Assembly: GCA_965153355.1 (NCBI GenBank)
Contig: OZ231126.1
Location: forward strand, 49,042,001 to 49,106,000
DNA length: 64,000 bases
Direction of reading: 5' to 3'
Source: Flaccisagitta enflata
Lineage: Eukaryota; Chaetognatha; Sagittoidea; Aphragmophora
In this document: positions 12,040 through 42,439 of the stretch, one piece after another
Position numbering within the stretch: position 1 is the first letter of the stretch
Layout of the letters: each line of letters opens with the position of its first letter
The notes under the pieces: model-generated
What the model was told of the DNA's origin: nothing
What the model saw: only the letters and a program-made list of their open reading frames with translations
Database searches by the model: none
Program-made: the position numbers and the translations under genes

Positions 12040-13561
12040 AGTCGCGTGCACGCGACTCTATGACCCACTCCGTCCGTCTGTCGGTCGGTCCGTCCGTCGG
12101 TCCATCGGTCCGTCCGTAACACTTAGCTTTTTTTCGTCATTTTACGTCATTTTAGGGTATTTTATGTCATTTTAAGTCATTTTAAGTCATTCTAAGTCAT
12201 TTCCAGTCATTTTCAGTTAATTTTAGTCACTTAAGTCATTTTGTCATTTTTTGTCATTTTTGTCATTTTTTGTCATTTTTTGTCATTTTTTGTTATTATA
12301 AGTCATTTTAAGTCATTCTTAGTCATTCTAGGTTATTTTAAGTCATTCTAAGTCATTACAAGTCATTCTGAGTCATTCTAAGTCACTAAGTTATTTTTTG
12401 GCTGTGTAGTTTTTTGGTAACACTTTGCTTTTTTGCGTCGTTTTTGGTCAGTTTGGGTCGTCTGGAGTTATTTTGAGTCATTTTTTTGTTGTTTTTGGTC
12501 ATTTTTGGTTGCTTTTGGTCATTGTTGGTTGCTTTTAGTCATTCTTGGTCATTTTTGATCATTTTTGTCACTTTGTTCGAATAAGTCATTTGTGTCATTT
12601 ATGGGCATTTAAAATAGTTTTAAGTCTTTTCAAGTCATTTTGGAACATTTCAGGTCATTTTTGGTCATTTAACATAGTTTTTTGGCATAGTTTAAGTTGG
12701 CTGGTTTAAGTCTGCTGGTTTGAGTCTGCTGGTTTAAGTCTGCTGGTTTAAGTCTGCTGGTTTAAGTCTGCTGGTTTAAGTCTGCTGGTTTAAGTCTGCT
12801 GGTTTAAGTCTAGTTGTTTGAGTCTGCTGGTTTAAGTCTGCTGGTTTAAGTCTGCTGGTTTAAGTCTGCTGGTTGAAGTCTGCTGGTTTAAGTCTGCTGG
12901 TTTAAGTCTGCTGGTTTAAGTCTGCTGGTTTAAGTCTGTTGGTTTAAGTCTGCTGGTTTAAGTCTGCTGGTTTAAGTCTGCTGGTTTGGGTCTGGTTTAA
13001 GTCTGGTTTAAGTCTGGTTTAAGTCTGGTTTAAGTCTGGTTTAAGTCTGGTTTAAGTCTGGTTTTAGTCTGGCTTAAGTCTGGTTTAAGTCTGGTTTGAG
13101 TCTGGTTTGAGTCTGATTTGAGTCAGGTTTAAGTCTGGTTTGAGTCTGGCTTGAGTCTGGTTTAAGTCTGGTTAAAGTCTGGTTCATGTCTGATTTATGT
13201 TCGGTTTAGGTCTGGTTTAGATCTGGTTTATGTCTGGTTTATGTCTAGTTTAGGTCTGGTTTAGGTCTGGTTTTGGTCTGGTTTTGGTCTGGGTTAGGTC
13301 TGGTTTAATTCTGGTTTGAGTCTGGTTTGAGCCTGGTTTGAGTCTAGTTTGAGTCTGGTTTGGTTCTGGTTTGGGTCTGGCGTGAGCCTGGTTTGAGTCT
13401 GGTTTGAGTCTAATTTGAGTCTGGTTTGAGTCTGGTTTGGTTCTGGTTTGGGTCTGGTTAAGGTCTGGTTTAAGTGTGATTTTTGATAAAAAGATAGAAT
13501 AGGAGTCAGGTCAGTTCAGTCATTTTTGTCCTGCACGCGACTTAAAGGTGTTGGCCTTGTT
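12040..13561. mobile_element. GTCGCG-box repeat with expanded minisatellite core (1.5 kb)
   Basis: Left end AGTCGCGTGCACGCGACTCT and GTCC/GGTC array. The core has three successive tandem families: AAGTCATTTT, then TTTAAGTCTGCTGG (14 bp, 12696-12985), then TTTAAGTCTGG (11 bp, 12986-13490). Right end GCACGCGACTTAAAGGTGTTGG. The core shows stepwise unit shortening from 14 to 11 bp. Confidence 0.8.
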
Positions 13562-13639
13562 ACAATGATGAACGGTCTTCGTTGATTCTTTCTCCTCGCT
13601 TTGGTTCTATAAGGTTGAGGCTAGAGCCAGGTAAATAAA

Positions 13640-14095
13640 ATCAACATAGGTAAATAATAACAGTCGCAAAAGCGTTCCATGGTCAGCGGTACCTGTGCCT
13701 TGCTTAAGTAGGGTATGATTGTAATTGAGGGAGGGAGCTTGGCAGCGGCCCCGTAGGGAGTCCCATGCGGGGAATTTTCTCCTCCATCTTCTCCTCCTTC
13801 TCCTCCGCATCCCCCTTCCCCCAACCTTTTTCTCAGCCCTTATCTCAGCCTCGGGACCCATATCCCAGCCTCGAGGCCCAAATCAAAGTCTTAAGGCCCA
13901 AATCCCGCTGCCCTGCTCCCTCCCTCAACTTCAAGCACAATGTACTTAGGCAGGGCACGGGCACCGCTGACCATCTAACACTTTTGCGACAATTCCGTTT
14001 GGGGCCGCTGCCCTGCTTTCTCCCACTTCAATTCACAATCATGCAAAGCAGGGCAACGGGTATCGCTGACCACATATTGCCCTTGGGCGACCTAC
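13640..14095. repeat. Foldback-family copies, partly overlapping
   Basis: Includes inverted ATGGTCAGCGGTACCTGTGC, GGCAGCGGCCCCG, the 'cccatatcccagcctcgaggcc' core and right-hand CTGCCCTGCTC...GGGTATCGCTGACCAC. At least two truncated copies are joined. Confidence 0.65.
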
Positions 14096-14471
14096 TGTCT
14101 TTTTATGATATTCAAAATTTTCCTCAGGATTTGGCTAGCTAAGCGGGCTTTGAGGGTCCAAAACGGGTGTTTAATGTGTAGGGCCCATCCGATAGAGACG
14201 CGGCAATGCAAGTAACTGGGGGGGGGGGGGGCTAGGATTTCTCTGCACGTCCCTGAGCCTAATTTGAGACACAGCTGTTTTCTTAAGAAATCTTGACATG
14301 TGCGCGCAACTCTTATGTCTTGAAAAAGTTTTGTCGCTAAGGACCATAGTAACCAGTAAGGTTCTGATTTCACTTATTTTGTTATTTGTATAAAAACAAA
14401 TAAAACTGACTGTAATAGTCTAACAATCTAACTCTAGCAGTCTCACAGTCCCCTAATCCCAAAGCCTCTTA

Positions 14472-15051
14472 ACATCTGTCGCATAATTATCGTCACAACA
14501 TGAAAAGAGGGAAAACTGTCCAAGATTTTGTCCAAAAGTCTTGAAATTTTTACTGGAGATAGCTAAATACTTATTATCAAGTGTGCTAGAAGCAGAAAGA
14601 GATTTGTGCCCATGCAGGTGCAGTAAAGGGTATCAATGAGAAAAACCCCTAACAATATTTTACACATTTTCATCCACTTTTTTATCATCTTTTTTTTAGC
14701 TTATAACTCAGTTGTTTTTCAAAGGATTTGCAGAAAATTGGTGACGGTTAGAAAGATCTTGAAAAGATCTTTAAAATGGGACCAATCTGGCATTTCTAGC
14801 TTCATTCGTTTAAAAGATACAAGCAAAACAAGATTGACTGTCTAAAAAATGGGAAAATTCTATGACCTGTACCCCTGAGGGTAAAACGCAGTTTTATGCA
14901 AAATCTGGCCTCAGGAACATTTGAAAACTGGTGAATTCCCTCTATCACACCAATATGCCATATAAAACTGCAAAACATCTATCAGCACTGTTGATATCAA
15001 CCCCAAATTGGTGAAAACATATGTGTGTGACGATAATTATGCGACAGATGT
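14472..15051. mobile_element. TA-flanked MITE (580 bp)
   Basis: TIRs ACATCTGTCGCATAATTATC (left) and its exact reverse complement at 15026-15051, with TA on both sides (14470-14471, 15052-15053). AT-rich interior without coding sequence. Confidence 0.8.
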
Positions 15052-15344
15052 TACAGTTTCACAGATTATCAGTTTCTGAGACTCTCACGTATGAGACAGA
15101 AATAGAATCCTAACTCATTTTTTCATCAAGTATCATCAAAGACACCATCCGCGACAAGCTTTTATCTCATATTCGTTAAGAGCACATCGCGTTAAGAGCT
15201 AATGGATACCGCTCAGATATTTCTTATCATTTTCTCGTTGTTCCACCTGTTTATCGATAAATCCTTTTCGTTTTTGTTGAGCCTCATGTCTTATCGTCAT
15301 CTTTTCTTCTTCTTCTTCCTCTTTTTCTTTTGTTACACGAAACT

Positions 15345-15600
15345 CTGTAAGAGGCTTTGTCCGTCCGTTGGTCCGTTGGTCCGTTGGTCCGTTGGTCCGT
15401 TGGTCCGTTGGTCACGCTCGAGTTGTCATGCTTGAGTTAAAAACGCGAAAAACGCCTAATCGCCTATTTATGATGCTGCAGTTGGTATTGTTTGTGTGTG
15501 AGTGTGTTGGAGGGGGGTTGGGGGTGAGGCTGGGGTTGGATGCCCCTGCCCACCCGTCCGCAACGATATTGTGACCCCGCGTCACTTGTTTCTTTTGTTT
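15345..15600 (+). repeat. GAGGCTTTGTCCGTCCG repeat, second copy
   Basis: Contains a (GGTCCGTT)n run at 15360-15410, a G-rich segment at 15505-15540, and CGATATTGTGACCCCGCGTC at the end. Same organisation as 10235-10450. Confidence 0.65.
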
Positions 15601-15649
15601 CATCATCTCATTCTTCAATTTCGCATTCTTCTTTTTCTTCTTCGATATT

Positions 15650-15904
15650 ATTAAAACAACGTTTAATCGCATTATGGAGATACAGTGCAGAGTGAGCAAA
15701 AAAAAAACAACTTTTTTTGCCTTAATCTTCGAAAACCACTTTGGGCATCATCATCAGAGGCAGAAAGCAGAGGCAGAGGCAGAAACCTTTCTGCCTCTGA
15801 TGATGATGCCCAAGGTGGTTTTCGAAGATTAAGGCAAAAAAAGTTGTTTTTTTTTTGCTCACTCTGCACTGTATCTCCATAATGCGATTAAACGTTGTTT
15901 TAAT
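15650..15904. mobile_element. 255-bp near-perfect palindrome (foldback element)
   Basis: Arms of about 120 bp, 15650-15769 and 15785-15904, are almost exactly complementary (ATTAAAACAACGTTTAATCG at both outer ends). The loop contains AGAGGCAGAGGCAGA. Both strands therefore translate to nearly the same frame, which is not a gene. A direct repeat TTCTTCGATATTA flanks it on both sides (about 15640 and 15943). Confidence 0.9.
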
Positions 15905-15973
15905 AGTTTTACTACCGGTGCTTGCGATGACGATTCGTCACCTTCTTCGATATTAGTTTTTTTCATCCTCCTG

Positions 15974-16265
<292 letters not shown>

Positions 16266-16336
16266 TTTCTTTTTCTTTTTCTATTTCTTTTTCCATTTCG
16301 TTTTTGGCAAGGGACATCTAGTCAGCCATTGCCAGT

Positions 16337-16452
16337 CAACTTCTTCTTCTTCATCTTTTTCATTTGCTTCTTCTTCTTCTTCTTCTTCTTCTTCTTCTTC
16401 TTCTTCTTCTTCTTCTTCTTCTTCTTCTTCTTCTTCTTCTTCTTCTTCTCCT
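16337..16452. repeat. (CTT)n array
   Basis: About 35 CTT/TTC units; polyGlu on the minus strand is an artefact. Confidence 0.95.
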
Positions 16453-16489
16453 CCTTCTTCACTATCTCGCATCTCCCCTTCCTATACAT

Positions 16490-16828
16490 TAGGGTGACTT
16501 AAATCATGGTCAAATCTGAATCTTGTCTTCCTCGCAGGAGAAATGTGACCATTTACATCAGAGAGAATGACTCTAAATTATGGTGAGGATAAGATTAAGT
16601 TCACTCATGACCGCTACCCCACCTCCTTTCCCATTATAAAAAATAGGGAATTTAGATAGCCAAAATTTTTCACGTCTATTTTCTATGGTATGCAAGGGGG
16701 GTGGCGGACATGAGTAATTTTTATCTGATCACCACCAGATTTTAGAGACATTATTTGTGATGGATATGTACACATTTCTCCCGCGAAGACGACACGATTT
16801 GAGTTTGACCATATTTTCAGTCACCCTA
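16490..16828. mobile_element. hAT-like MITE (339 bp) just 3' of the GPCR stop codon
   Basis: TIRs TAGGGTGACTTAAATCATGG and, inverted from the right, TAGGGTGACTGAAAATATGG. Flanks CTATACAT (16482-16489) and CTATGCAT (16829-16836) form an 8-bp target duplication with one mismatch. Related to 62491-62826. It lies 26 bp beyond the receptor reading frame, so it is probably within its 3' untranslated region or terminal intron. Confidence 0.8.
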
Positions 16829-16861
16829 CTATGCATCCCTCTTCTCCCTTTCCCCGCAAAC

Positions 16862-34834
<17,973 letters not shown>

Positions 34835-34874
34835 TTTATCTGGATCATGAACGGCTCAGAAAGAATTAGAATGC

Positions 34875-34875
<1 letters not shown>

Positions 34876-34917
<42 letters not shown>

Positions 34918-34918
34918 C
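34876..34918. repeat. (CGTG)n tetranucleotide array
   Basis: About ten units, 42 bp upstream of the GPCR start codon on the gene strand, so within its 5' untranslated region or promoter. Confidence 0.95.
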
Positions 34919-34919
34919 T

Positions 34920-35880
34920 GTCTGAGTTATCACTCGGGCGCGGGTCATTTACCTTTGTTGCTCATATGAAATGTGCAACAAAAAGCATCTTACAAAAAAC
35001 GAAGAAGAATGTTGGTTTTTTTTGTCAAAATCAACTGAATATCTAAAGATAAACAAAAAATTCAAAAGTTTCTTATTCCTGTATAGTATATGTTTCCACT
35101 CATATACTCACCTATCCAATGTTAGGTACGACCTAATTTTGAGAGTTAATGAATATCAAAACCTTTGGATTAGTAATTTTTATGCAAAAAACAAGACTCT
35201 TGTCTCACCCTTAACAAAATCTTTTTTCATGTATGCTACATATTGGGTTAGGGGATAAAGGTTAGTGAAAACGGTAACTGTTGTGTGTTAGCCACTCGTG
35301 CGCATGTCACTTGTATCGCGGGTCTCAGGCGTGCGCCGATCCCACATGCAATGGTCACTTGCGCGTGTGGGTCAATCGTGGGTGAATACGTGTCCTTTTG
35401 ATTATCTGAGACCAGTGAATAGAAAAACAAGCCCGACCAGGCAACGATGCGTCCTGACTGTGCCACTGCGTGGAGTGAATCACACGATGACGATGATGAC
35501 GATTATGACGATTATGACGATCCAGTGGCAAAGGAGACGGGAGTCGGGGCCCCGAAAACAAGAAAAGGAAGAACGACGCAATTTGTGACGCCAATTCGTT
35601 TATTATATGGTCAACGGTTTTAGGTGGAGTTTGCGGACGTTTCTAGTCAGAGACAATCTCGTTTTTAACGGGCCACTCGGTCGCTCGCTACATTCGTCGC
35701 CTACCCATTTAGCACCTGAAAAAAACTGTTCATCTTCAGGCATTTGCCCGTCATGAGAAGACAGTGGTTTATTGCAGAAGACTAATCAAAGAAGTGGAAT
35801 GGGTTATCGAGATAATCGGAAACAAAGCCGCGAAAAGACAAGGATGGAAAGCAGCAGCGGTCAGAGAAAGGATGAGTCAA
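34920..35880. other. No gene recognised; 5' flank of the GPCR
   Basis: Short (ATGACG)n at 35484-35520 and a fragment of the 5011 MITE at 35638-35698. No TATA or initiator can be assigned with confidence. Confidence 0.5.
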
Positions 35881-36004
35881 CTGAAACAAGTGACGCGGGG
35901 TGACAATATCTACACCCAACGCCGTCACAATATCCACACCCAACGCCACACCCAACCCCCATTCCAACACAGACATACACAACAGGTCATCCAAGGATCG
36001 CACT

Positions 36005-36465
36005 TGGTCAGCGGTACCCAATGCCCCGCTTGAAGTGATAGCTGAAGAAGTGGAGTGAGAGCAGGGCAGCGGCCGCAAAGGGCCGATGTCCTGTAGGACA
36101 TAGGGGTGAATTTCCATATGTCCTGAGAGGGCATATTTGAAGCCTTTGGAGCAATTTTCCATGATAATCAATGGGGGTTTTTCATTTTTTAAAAATTTCT
36201 CATCAATTTGTCATGTTATTCAATGGGAAATTTACATTTTTTCACTTTTCATCAATTTTCCATGTTATTCAATTGGAAGTTTGCATTTTATCAATTTCCC
36301 ATGTTATTCAATGGGAATTTGAGGCTTGAGAATCTCGGGGGGGGGGGGGGGGGGAGGGACGGACGTACATACGGACGGACGGATGGACGTACTGATGGAC
36401 GGACATATGGAAATTCACCCCTGTATCCTACAGGACATCGGCCCTTTGAGGCCGCTGCACAAAAA
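36005..36465. repeat. Foldback-family element with 33-bp tandem core
   Basis: Left arm GGGCAGCGGCCGCAAAGGGC...GGGGTGAATTTCCATATG pairs with right arm ATGGAAATTCACCCCTGTAT...GGGCCGCTGCAC-like sequence near 36408-36461. Core of 'atcaatttnccatgttattcaatgggaa' units 36150-36320 and a poly-G run at 36339-36353. Confidence 0.8.
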
Positions 36466-36769
36466 GCTTCTAAAACGCTTGTTTTCCCACTTTTCAACTA
36501 TTGTCCACAAACGGCCCGACGGATCAACGGACGGACAAAGCCTCTTATAGAGTTGCGCGTCCGCAACTAAAAATGGGAAAGAAATGAGAAGGAAAAGCGA
36601 TGGAATGGAAAGGAAAACTGATTAAGAGATGAAGTTCGTCTTTGTGAAGTTCGTGTTTGTGTTCGTGTTTGTACGTGTGAAAAGTGTGGAAAAGTGTGTG
36701 TCGGTCAAAAGGTCTGACAAACCATAGGAGAACGATGCTTGATAAAAGTCTGCTACAAAGAAAACAAGG

Positions 36770-37640
36770 CCAACACCTTACAGTCGCGTGCGGTTGTTAA
36801 GACCAAAAGACTAAAAGACCAAAAGATAGATATTGACCTTAGATCCAAAATCTAAGTCCTTGTGAATTTTCATATTTCTCTTTTATATGCGGCCAGTCCG
36901 AAGGTAGTAACGGCATGAGCTCTAGCTTGAACTAATCTGCTTGAATTTGTTCCTGAAAGATACCTTGGCATATGTGCATAACTCTGTTGATCTCATTGAC
37001 CAAAATTTTGAACTTCTTAGGGGCCCCTAGGGGCCCCCAAAAAGCCCTTAATGAGGATTTTTTTTTCGAAAAAAAAGTGGGGTTCATTTGAAAGGAAATT
37101 GCTTGATTCGCCTAGATCCAAAATCTTGTAATTTTACTTTTTTTAAAAAAACTTAAAAAATTTTTGTGTCGGCCATATTTCAAAAGAAAGTTTAAAGATT
37201 CTCCTGGAATTTCTTTAGTTTGATATGGTTCAAACAAATGCTCATAACATCTAAAGTATCTGAGCCAGAACCTTGAAATTTGAAACGTGCATTATTGACA
37301 CGGTAAGGAAATTAGCTGTCATTAGTTTTAGAAAGACATCATCCTCCAATTCCACGTCAATCCAACCCAAAATTGTCCCCTGCATGAGGGAAAACCGGCG
37401 CGAAAAAAATTCAGCTCTAATTTTCTTGTCAGTTTGCTATTGCTTGCACTCCTTTCGATGGTGGAAATGAAGGAAAAAAATGGTCAATTTGATATCAGCT
37501 TCACCAACAAAAATGCTCGTAACACAGCAATATACCATGTTCTGATTATAGGTCCACCTGACTGACCTATTTTTTAAGTGCGTCCCTGCACTTCTACAAG
37601 AGGTCATGTCCGTCTGTCTGTTGGTTGGTCTGTTGGTAAC
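36770..37640. mobile_element. GTCGCG-family element carrying the body found inverted at 43837-44170
   Basis: AACAAGGCCAACACCTTACAGTCGCGTGCGG start, then 'agtgtacttt'-free AT-rich body. 37280-37420 is the inverted counterpart of 43840-44000 (shared 'aaattttgggtcagattgac' region). Ends in a GTCC/GGTTGGTC run. The short frames in both copies are shared repeat, not genes. Confidence 0.6.
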
Positions 37641-37724
37641 GCAAATGTTTAAAACGCTCAGAACGGTCAATTCTGTCGTCTGTCTTCATTCCTATTACCT
37701 CTCTTACCTAACAACATTCATTTT

Positions 37725-37800
37725 CATTCTGTTTTTCATTCATTCGTTTATTCATTCATTTGTTTATTCATTCATTCATTCATTCATTTATTCAAAAAGT
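37725..37800. repeat. (TTCA)n array
   Basis: About 15 TTCATTCA/TTTATTCA units. Confidence 0.9.
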
Positions 37801-37939
37801 TCATTCACAAATTCTTAATCAAGCGAGGCGCACATATTGGCCATAACAAGGAATTCATAAATGGTCATGAAAAAGTGTCAAGGAGACGTCTAAAGGAGGA
37901 AGCTCTATTTTTTTCATAATTGGGATCGCCACACTGTGA

Positions 37940-38270
37940 TTGAGGCCTCCAGCTGGGATTTGGGTCTTGAGGCTTGGATTTGGGCCTTGAGGCTAGGATT
38001 TGAGTCCGGGAGGGGGGGAACGAACGGAGAAGGAGGAAAAATTTTCCCTATTTTTGAAAGCATAGGTCATCGACCCCTTCAGGGCCGCTGTCCGAAAAAC
38101 AAGGCTGGATACATGGCTACCGATGTCGCATGCCGGTGGAGAGGGGCTATATTTGAGGTCACTTGACCATTTGAGCAGGAGCAGTGAGGTCAAATAGATA
38201 AGATCATAACAGGTCGCCCAAGGGCAATATGTGGTCCAAGGATCGCACATGGTCAGCGGTACCCAATGCC
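37940..38270. repeat. Foldback and GTCGCG-family fragments, joined
   Basis: 'gggatttgggtcttgaggctt' core, GAAAGCATAGGTCATCGACC, then AACAAGGCTGGATACATGGC and 'ggtcagcggtacccaatgcc'. Truncated copies end to end. Confidence 0.6.
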
Positions 38271-38305
38271 CTGCTTGGAGTGATCAGCTGTAGAAGTGGC
38301 CTGAG

Positions 38306-38768
38306 AGCAGGGCAGCAGCCCCAAAGGGCGGATGTCCTGTACAACACAAGGGTGAATTTCCAAACGTCCTGAGAAGACACATTTAAGGGCTGATTTGATT
38401 GATTAGAGCACAGTAATGAGATCAGGGAAGTGGGCAGATTAGAGACCTGAGAGGGTTATTTTGAGAGCTGAATTGAGACCCAAGTTGTCAGATTTCTAGG
38501 TTGGAGAGAGCTGATTTTTGGCCTGAAATGGTTGAGTTTGGGCCTGAATAGGCTGATTAAGGGCTTTTGTGGACTGATGTTGGGCTTGAGAGAGCTTACT
38601 TTGGATCTGAAAGGGCTGATTTGAGGCCTGAGAGGGCTGAGTTATGGGTATGAGAGGGCTAAATTGAGGTCTAAGAGGGGCCTTGGGGGGGGACGGACGT
38701 AGAGACAGACGTACAAATGGACGTACAGAAATTCACCCCTGTGTCCCTTTGGCGCTGCTGCCCAAAAG
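38306..38768. repeat. Foldback-family element
   Basis: Left arm GGGCAGCAGCCCCAAAGGGC...GGGTGAATTTCC; right arm GAAATTCACCCCTGTGTCCC...GCGCTGCTGCCC. Core of degenerate 'ggcctgagagggctgattt' units of about 20-30 bp. Confidence 0.8.
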
Positions 38769-39439
38769 TAAAATGTGACTGACCGACTAACCATTAGTAG
38801 GCATCCAATATGGCGAGAATTCTAGGATTCAGGGCACCTCGGGGGGGCATAAGCTGTCTTAACTTTCGGTTTAGACGCCAATTTCACCTTGTTGTATTGA
38901 AAATCATAAAGCGCCTGTGCCTGTGTCATCATCTACAAAAAAATCACTAGTAAAAGTTGTTCTTCTGCCTTCCTCTTGCTCTCTGTTTTAGCGGCCCTCT
39001 AGGGACACAGAGCAGAAAACGCAAAAAACATATGAGCAATGCAGCGGCAGCGTCAGGAGCAGCGGCAGAGGATTTAAAACCAAGCTGCGGTCTCTTGATT
39101 GTTGAGGAATTTATGATAATAGTACACATTTAAAACTCAAAAGCGCAGTATGTTATACTTTGAACCAAGCATTGTCCACTTACACACAGCAAGTTAAGAC
39201 AGCCCCTCATTCACTTATCCGAATCTTTCACCGGTGCTATGCGTTTTTAGCTTGAAATTTTATGCCTACCATTAGATGGACGGAAAAAGCGGTTTGTTGA
39301 GTAGCATGCATGCAACTAAAAAGCTCATTATTCAAAAGTTTTGCAAGCAAAACTATGTGTGACCAAACAATAGAGCATGCTCTTACTATGATATCAATCA
39401 AACCAAACCAAATAACAGAGCATGCGCTAAACCACACTG

Positions 39440-39930
39440 GGGCAGATGACCTATGATTCCACATGGCCACACAGGGCGATATTCTCTGGTTTTCCACTCA
39501 GACCTCAGATCAGATCTCTCAGATCTGAATTCAAGCCCTTCAGACCCAAATTCAGGCCTCTCAGACCACAATTCAGGCCTCTCAGACCCTAAAACAAGCC
39601 CCTCAGACCTCAAATCAGGCCTCTTAGACCTCAAATCAGGCCCCTCAGACCAAAATTCAAAGCCCCTCAGACCCTAATTCAGGCCTCTCAGACTCGACTC
39701 AGACCCCCCAAATCCTGACTCAGGTCTCCAAAACCTCAAATCAGGCCTTTAGACCCCAGATTAACACTCTTTGACCCTAATTCAGAAAATCCCCCTGTGT
39801 GGACTCATAGGTCATCTGCCCCTTTGGGGCCGCAGCCGCTTCACGTTCACCATCACATCCTCATGTAAACTAACTTAGGGGCATCGGGTACCACTGACCA
39901 TGTAACGCTTTTGCGACTATTTAGATGTAG
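39440..39930. repeat. Foldback-family element with CCTCAGACCnnAATTCAGG core
   Basis: Left arm GGGGCAGATGACCTATGATT...CACACAGGG, right arm CCCTGTGTGGACTCATAGGTCATCTGCCCC. Core of about 12 units near 20 bp. Tail GGGTACCACTGACCATGTAAC and TTTTGCGACTATT. Confidence 0.8.
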
Positions 39931-40026
39931 ATTAGTGAGAGGCTTCATCCATCTGTCTATTGCCATTGATCCGTTTGTGGTTTTGTCTGTAGGTCCGTGT
40001 AGGAATGCGAATTTCTGGCCCGTGTT

Positions 40027-40029
<3 letters not shown>

Positions 40030-40080
<51 letters not shown>

Positions 40081-40122
40081 TGGATGTGGGTGTGGGTGTG
40101 TGTGTGTGTGTGTGTGTGTGTG
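40030..40122. repeat. (GT)n microsatellite
   Basis: GT array with GGGTGT interruptions at 40073-40100. Confidence 0.95.
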
Positions 40123-40219
40123 CATCCTTGCAATTGTAACTCTGTGTCACTTGTTTTGTACAGAACCAGAATATGACAATGACTAAGTCTAAGGCTGTGT
40201 TCAGCAATATTGCATAGGA

Positions 40220-40790
40220 ATGATGCTATATACACGGCTACCCTAGTCATGTGCTGGTGGGCAGGGGCAGTGATAGAGAAGGTCACTGGGGTATTTGGGC
40301 AGGTATTTGCCCCTAGGCTGACCTAAGCTGGGCTAGGATTTAAGCATGGAGGCTATGATTTAAGACCCTGCTTGCATCAGAGCTATGAGGTTAGGATTTT
40401 AGCCGTGATGCTGGGATTTGAGCCAAAAGGCTGGGATTAGAGTCATATGGTTGGGCCTTGAGGCTGGGGTGGGAGCTTTGGAGATGGGATGGGAGTCTTG
40501 AGGCTCGAAGTTGAGCTTAGAGGCTGGGATTGGTGCCTAAGGCTCACTGGGTTGGAGCCTTAGGCTGAGGTAAATTTGGGCTTTGATGCGGGGGGGGGGG
40601 GGTGGAGTGGGAGGAGAAGGAGAAATTTCCTGTAATTGTGAAAGCAAAGGTCATTGGCCCCTTTGGAGCCGCTGCCTAAAAAGAAAACCAACTGATTAAG
40701 CGATCAACCAACTGACCACCCAACCAACGGACCAATCTACTGACAGATAAATCAGGCATCAGGGTAGAGTCGCGTAGCACGCGATTAAAA
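40220..40790. repeat. GTCGCG-box repeat interrupted by a foldback-family core
   Basis: 'tatacacggctaccctagtcatgtgc' and GGGCAGGGGCAGTG start; 'ggctgggattngagcc' array 40330-40580; 'gaaagcaaaggtcattggcc'; CCAACTGACC array; terminal GTCGCGTAGCACGCGATTAA at 40765-40787. Confidence 0.7.
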
Positions 40791-41159
40791 GTGTAACGGC
40801 ATTCTCATTGAAATGAAATAAAAGTTTCATCAAAATTCCGTAGAATTCAAATTACATAATCAGCATGTGACAGAAACCAAAACAAGTGACGCAGGGTCAT
40901 AACGCTTCAATGCTTCAGCCCACCCCCCCCTTTCAACACAGACACATTCACAAAAAGCTTTTAAAATGCTCGTTTTCCCACTTTCCGTCTCGTGCCCACA
41001 GGCGGACAGACGGACAGACGTGTCTGCAACAAAAAACATCGGCATACGAGTGGCTGATGCAAGGGATAGATTATCAGCAGTGTTTTCGAAAATGTTTCAT
41101 TTTTCTGAAGAAGGAGAGATAGAATAGGACTTAGGGACGTGACAATTTAACGCAAAAGA

Positions 41160-41300
41160 AATAACACCATGGATGGACAGATGGATGAATAGACGGATGG
41201 ACAGATGGACGGGCGGATGTGCGGATAGATGGATGGGCAGATAGATGGACAGATGGACGGACAAGTCTTTTAGAGATGCGTGGACGCATCTACATAATAA
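41160..41300. repeat. (GGAC/GGAT)n tetranucleotide repeat with GATGCGT end
   Basis: GGATGGACAGAT array ending 'agagatgcgtggacgcatct'; same family as 45780-45960. Confidence 0.75.
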
Positions 41301-41539
41301 CTGAGTAAAAAATCTTTGCGCTTCCGCGCATAAGAAAAAAAAAGATAAAATGCAATCAAGACCTGTAAAGAAGCAGTTGACAAGCTGTTCCAGCATGCTT
41401 TTAGGTGAAACCTGTCTATTGTCTGACTAATACGTCCAGAAGCTTATCTTATTGGAGTCTATATCTATACTAATGAAGTAGAAAGAAAAACCAGTGGCTG
41501 TCGCCAATACTGTGGATCGCGATGTTTAATTTGATTCTT

Positions 41540-41860
41540 TTTATTTCCATTTTTTATTTTTCACTTTTCACTTTTCACTTTTCACTTTTTACTTTTCACT
41601 TTTCACTTTTCACTTTTCACTTTTCATTTTTCACTTTTTATTTTTCACTTTTATTTTTCACTTTTTCCCTTTTATTTTTCATTTTTCAGATTTTACTTTT
41701 CACTTTATACCCTTTATTTGTTATTTTTCACTTTTTTGGTTTCATTTTTCTTTTTTTCTTTTTTTTATTTCACGTTTTATTTTGCACTTTTCATCTTTCT
41801 TCTGTTTTCTTTTTTTTTCTTTTTTCTTTTTTTATATATTTCAACTGTAATCACAATATT
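41540..41860. repeat. (TTTTCACTTT)n minisatellite
   Basis: About 25 degenerate units of 9-11 bp; hydrophobic Phe-rich frame is an artefact. Confidence 0.9.
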
Positions 41861-41994
41861 CATTTACACATAAAAATTTTAGATATAAAATTTAGATAAG
41901 AAAAAAAAGAAAAAAAACCCCAACTATAAGTGAATTGCGAAAATTATTGAACATATCAAGCTTTGTGGTATTTATTTGATAGCTGAAAATGTTG

Positions 41995-42255
<261 letters not shown>

Positions 42256-42439
42256 TTCTCTCCCCTTCTCTCTCGCAAAAAGTGAGGACACATTTTTAGT
42301 TAAAAAGAGTTAAAAAGGCAAATTGAGAAAGATTTTTAGACATCTGATGAAAAAAAAAAACTAACTTAAATGACTAAGGAGAGGATATTCTTGAGATAAA
42401 AAAAATACAAAATATGATAAGTGGTGAGGATGCAAGTAA

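Noticed and set aside
15672-15882. Two near-identical 65-codon frames on opposite strands
   Set aside because: Produced by the 255-bp palindrome, which reads the same on both strands.
37273-37470. Short frame similar to 43836-44075
   Set aside because: Both are inverted copies of one interspersed repeat and read in different frames; not conserved protein.
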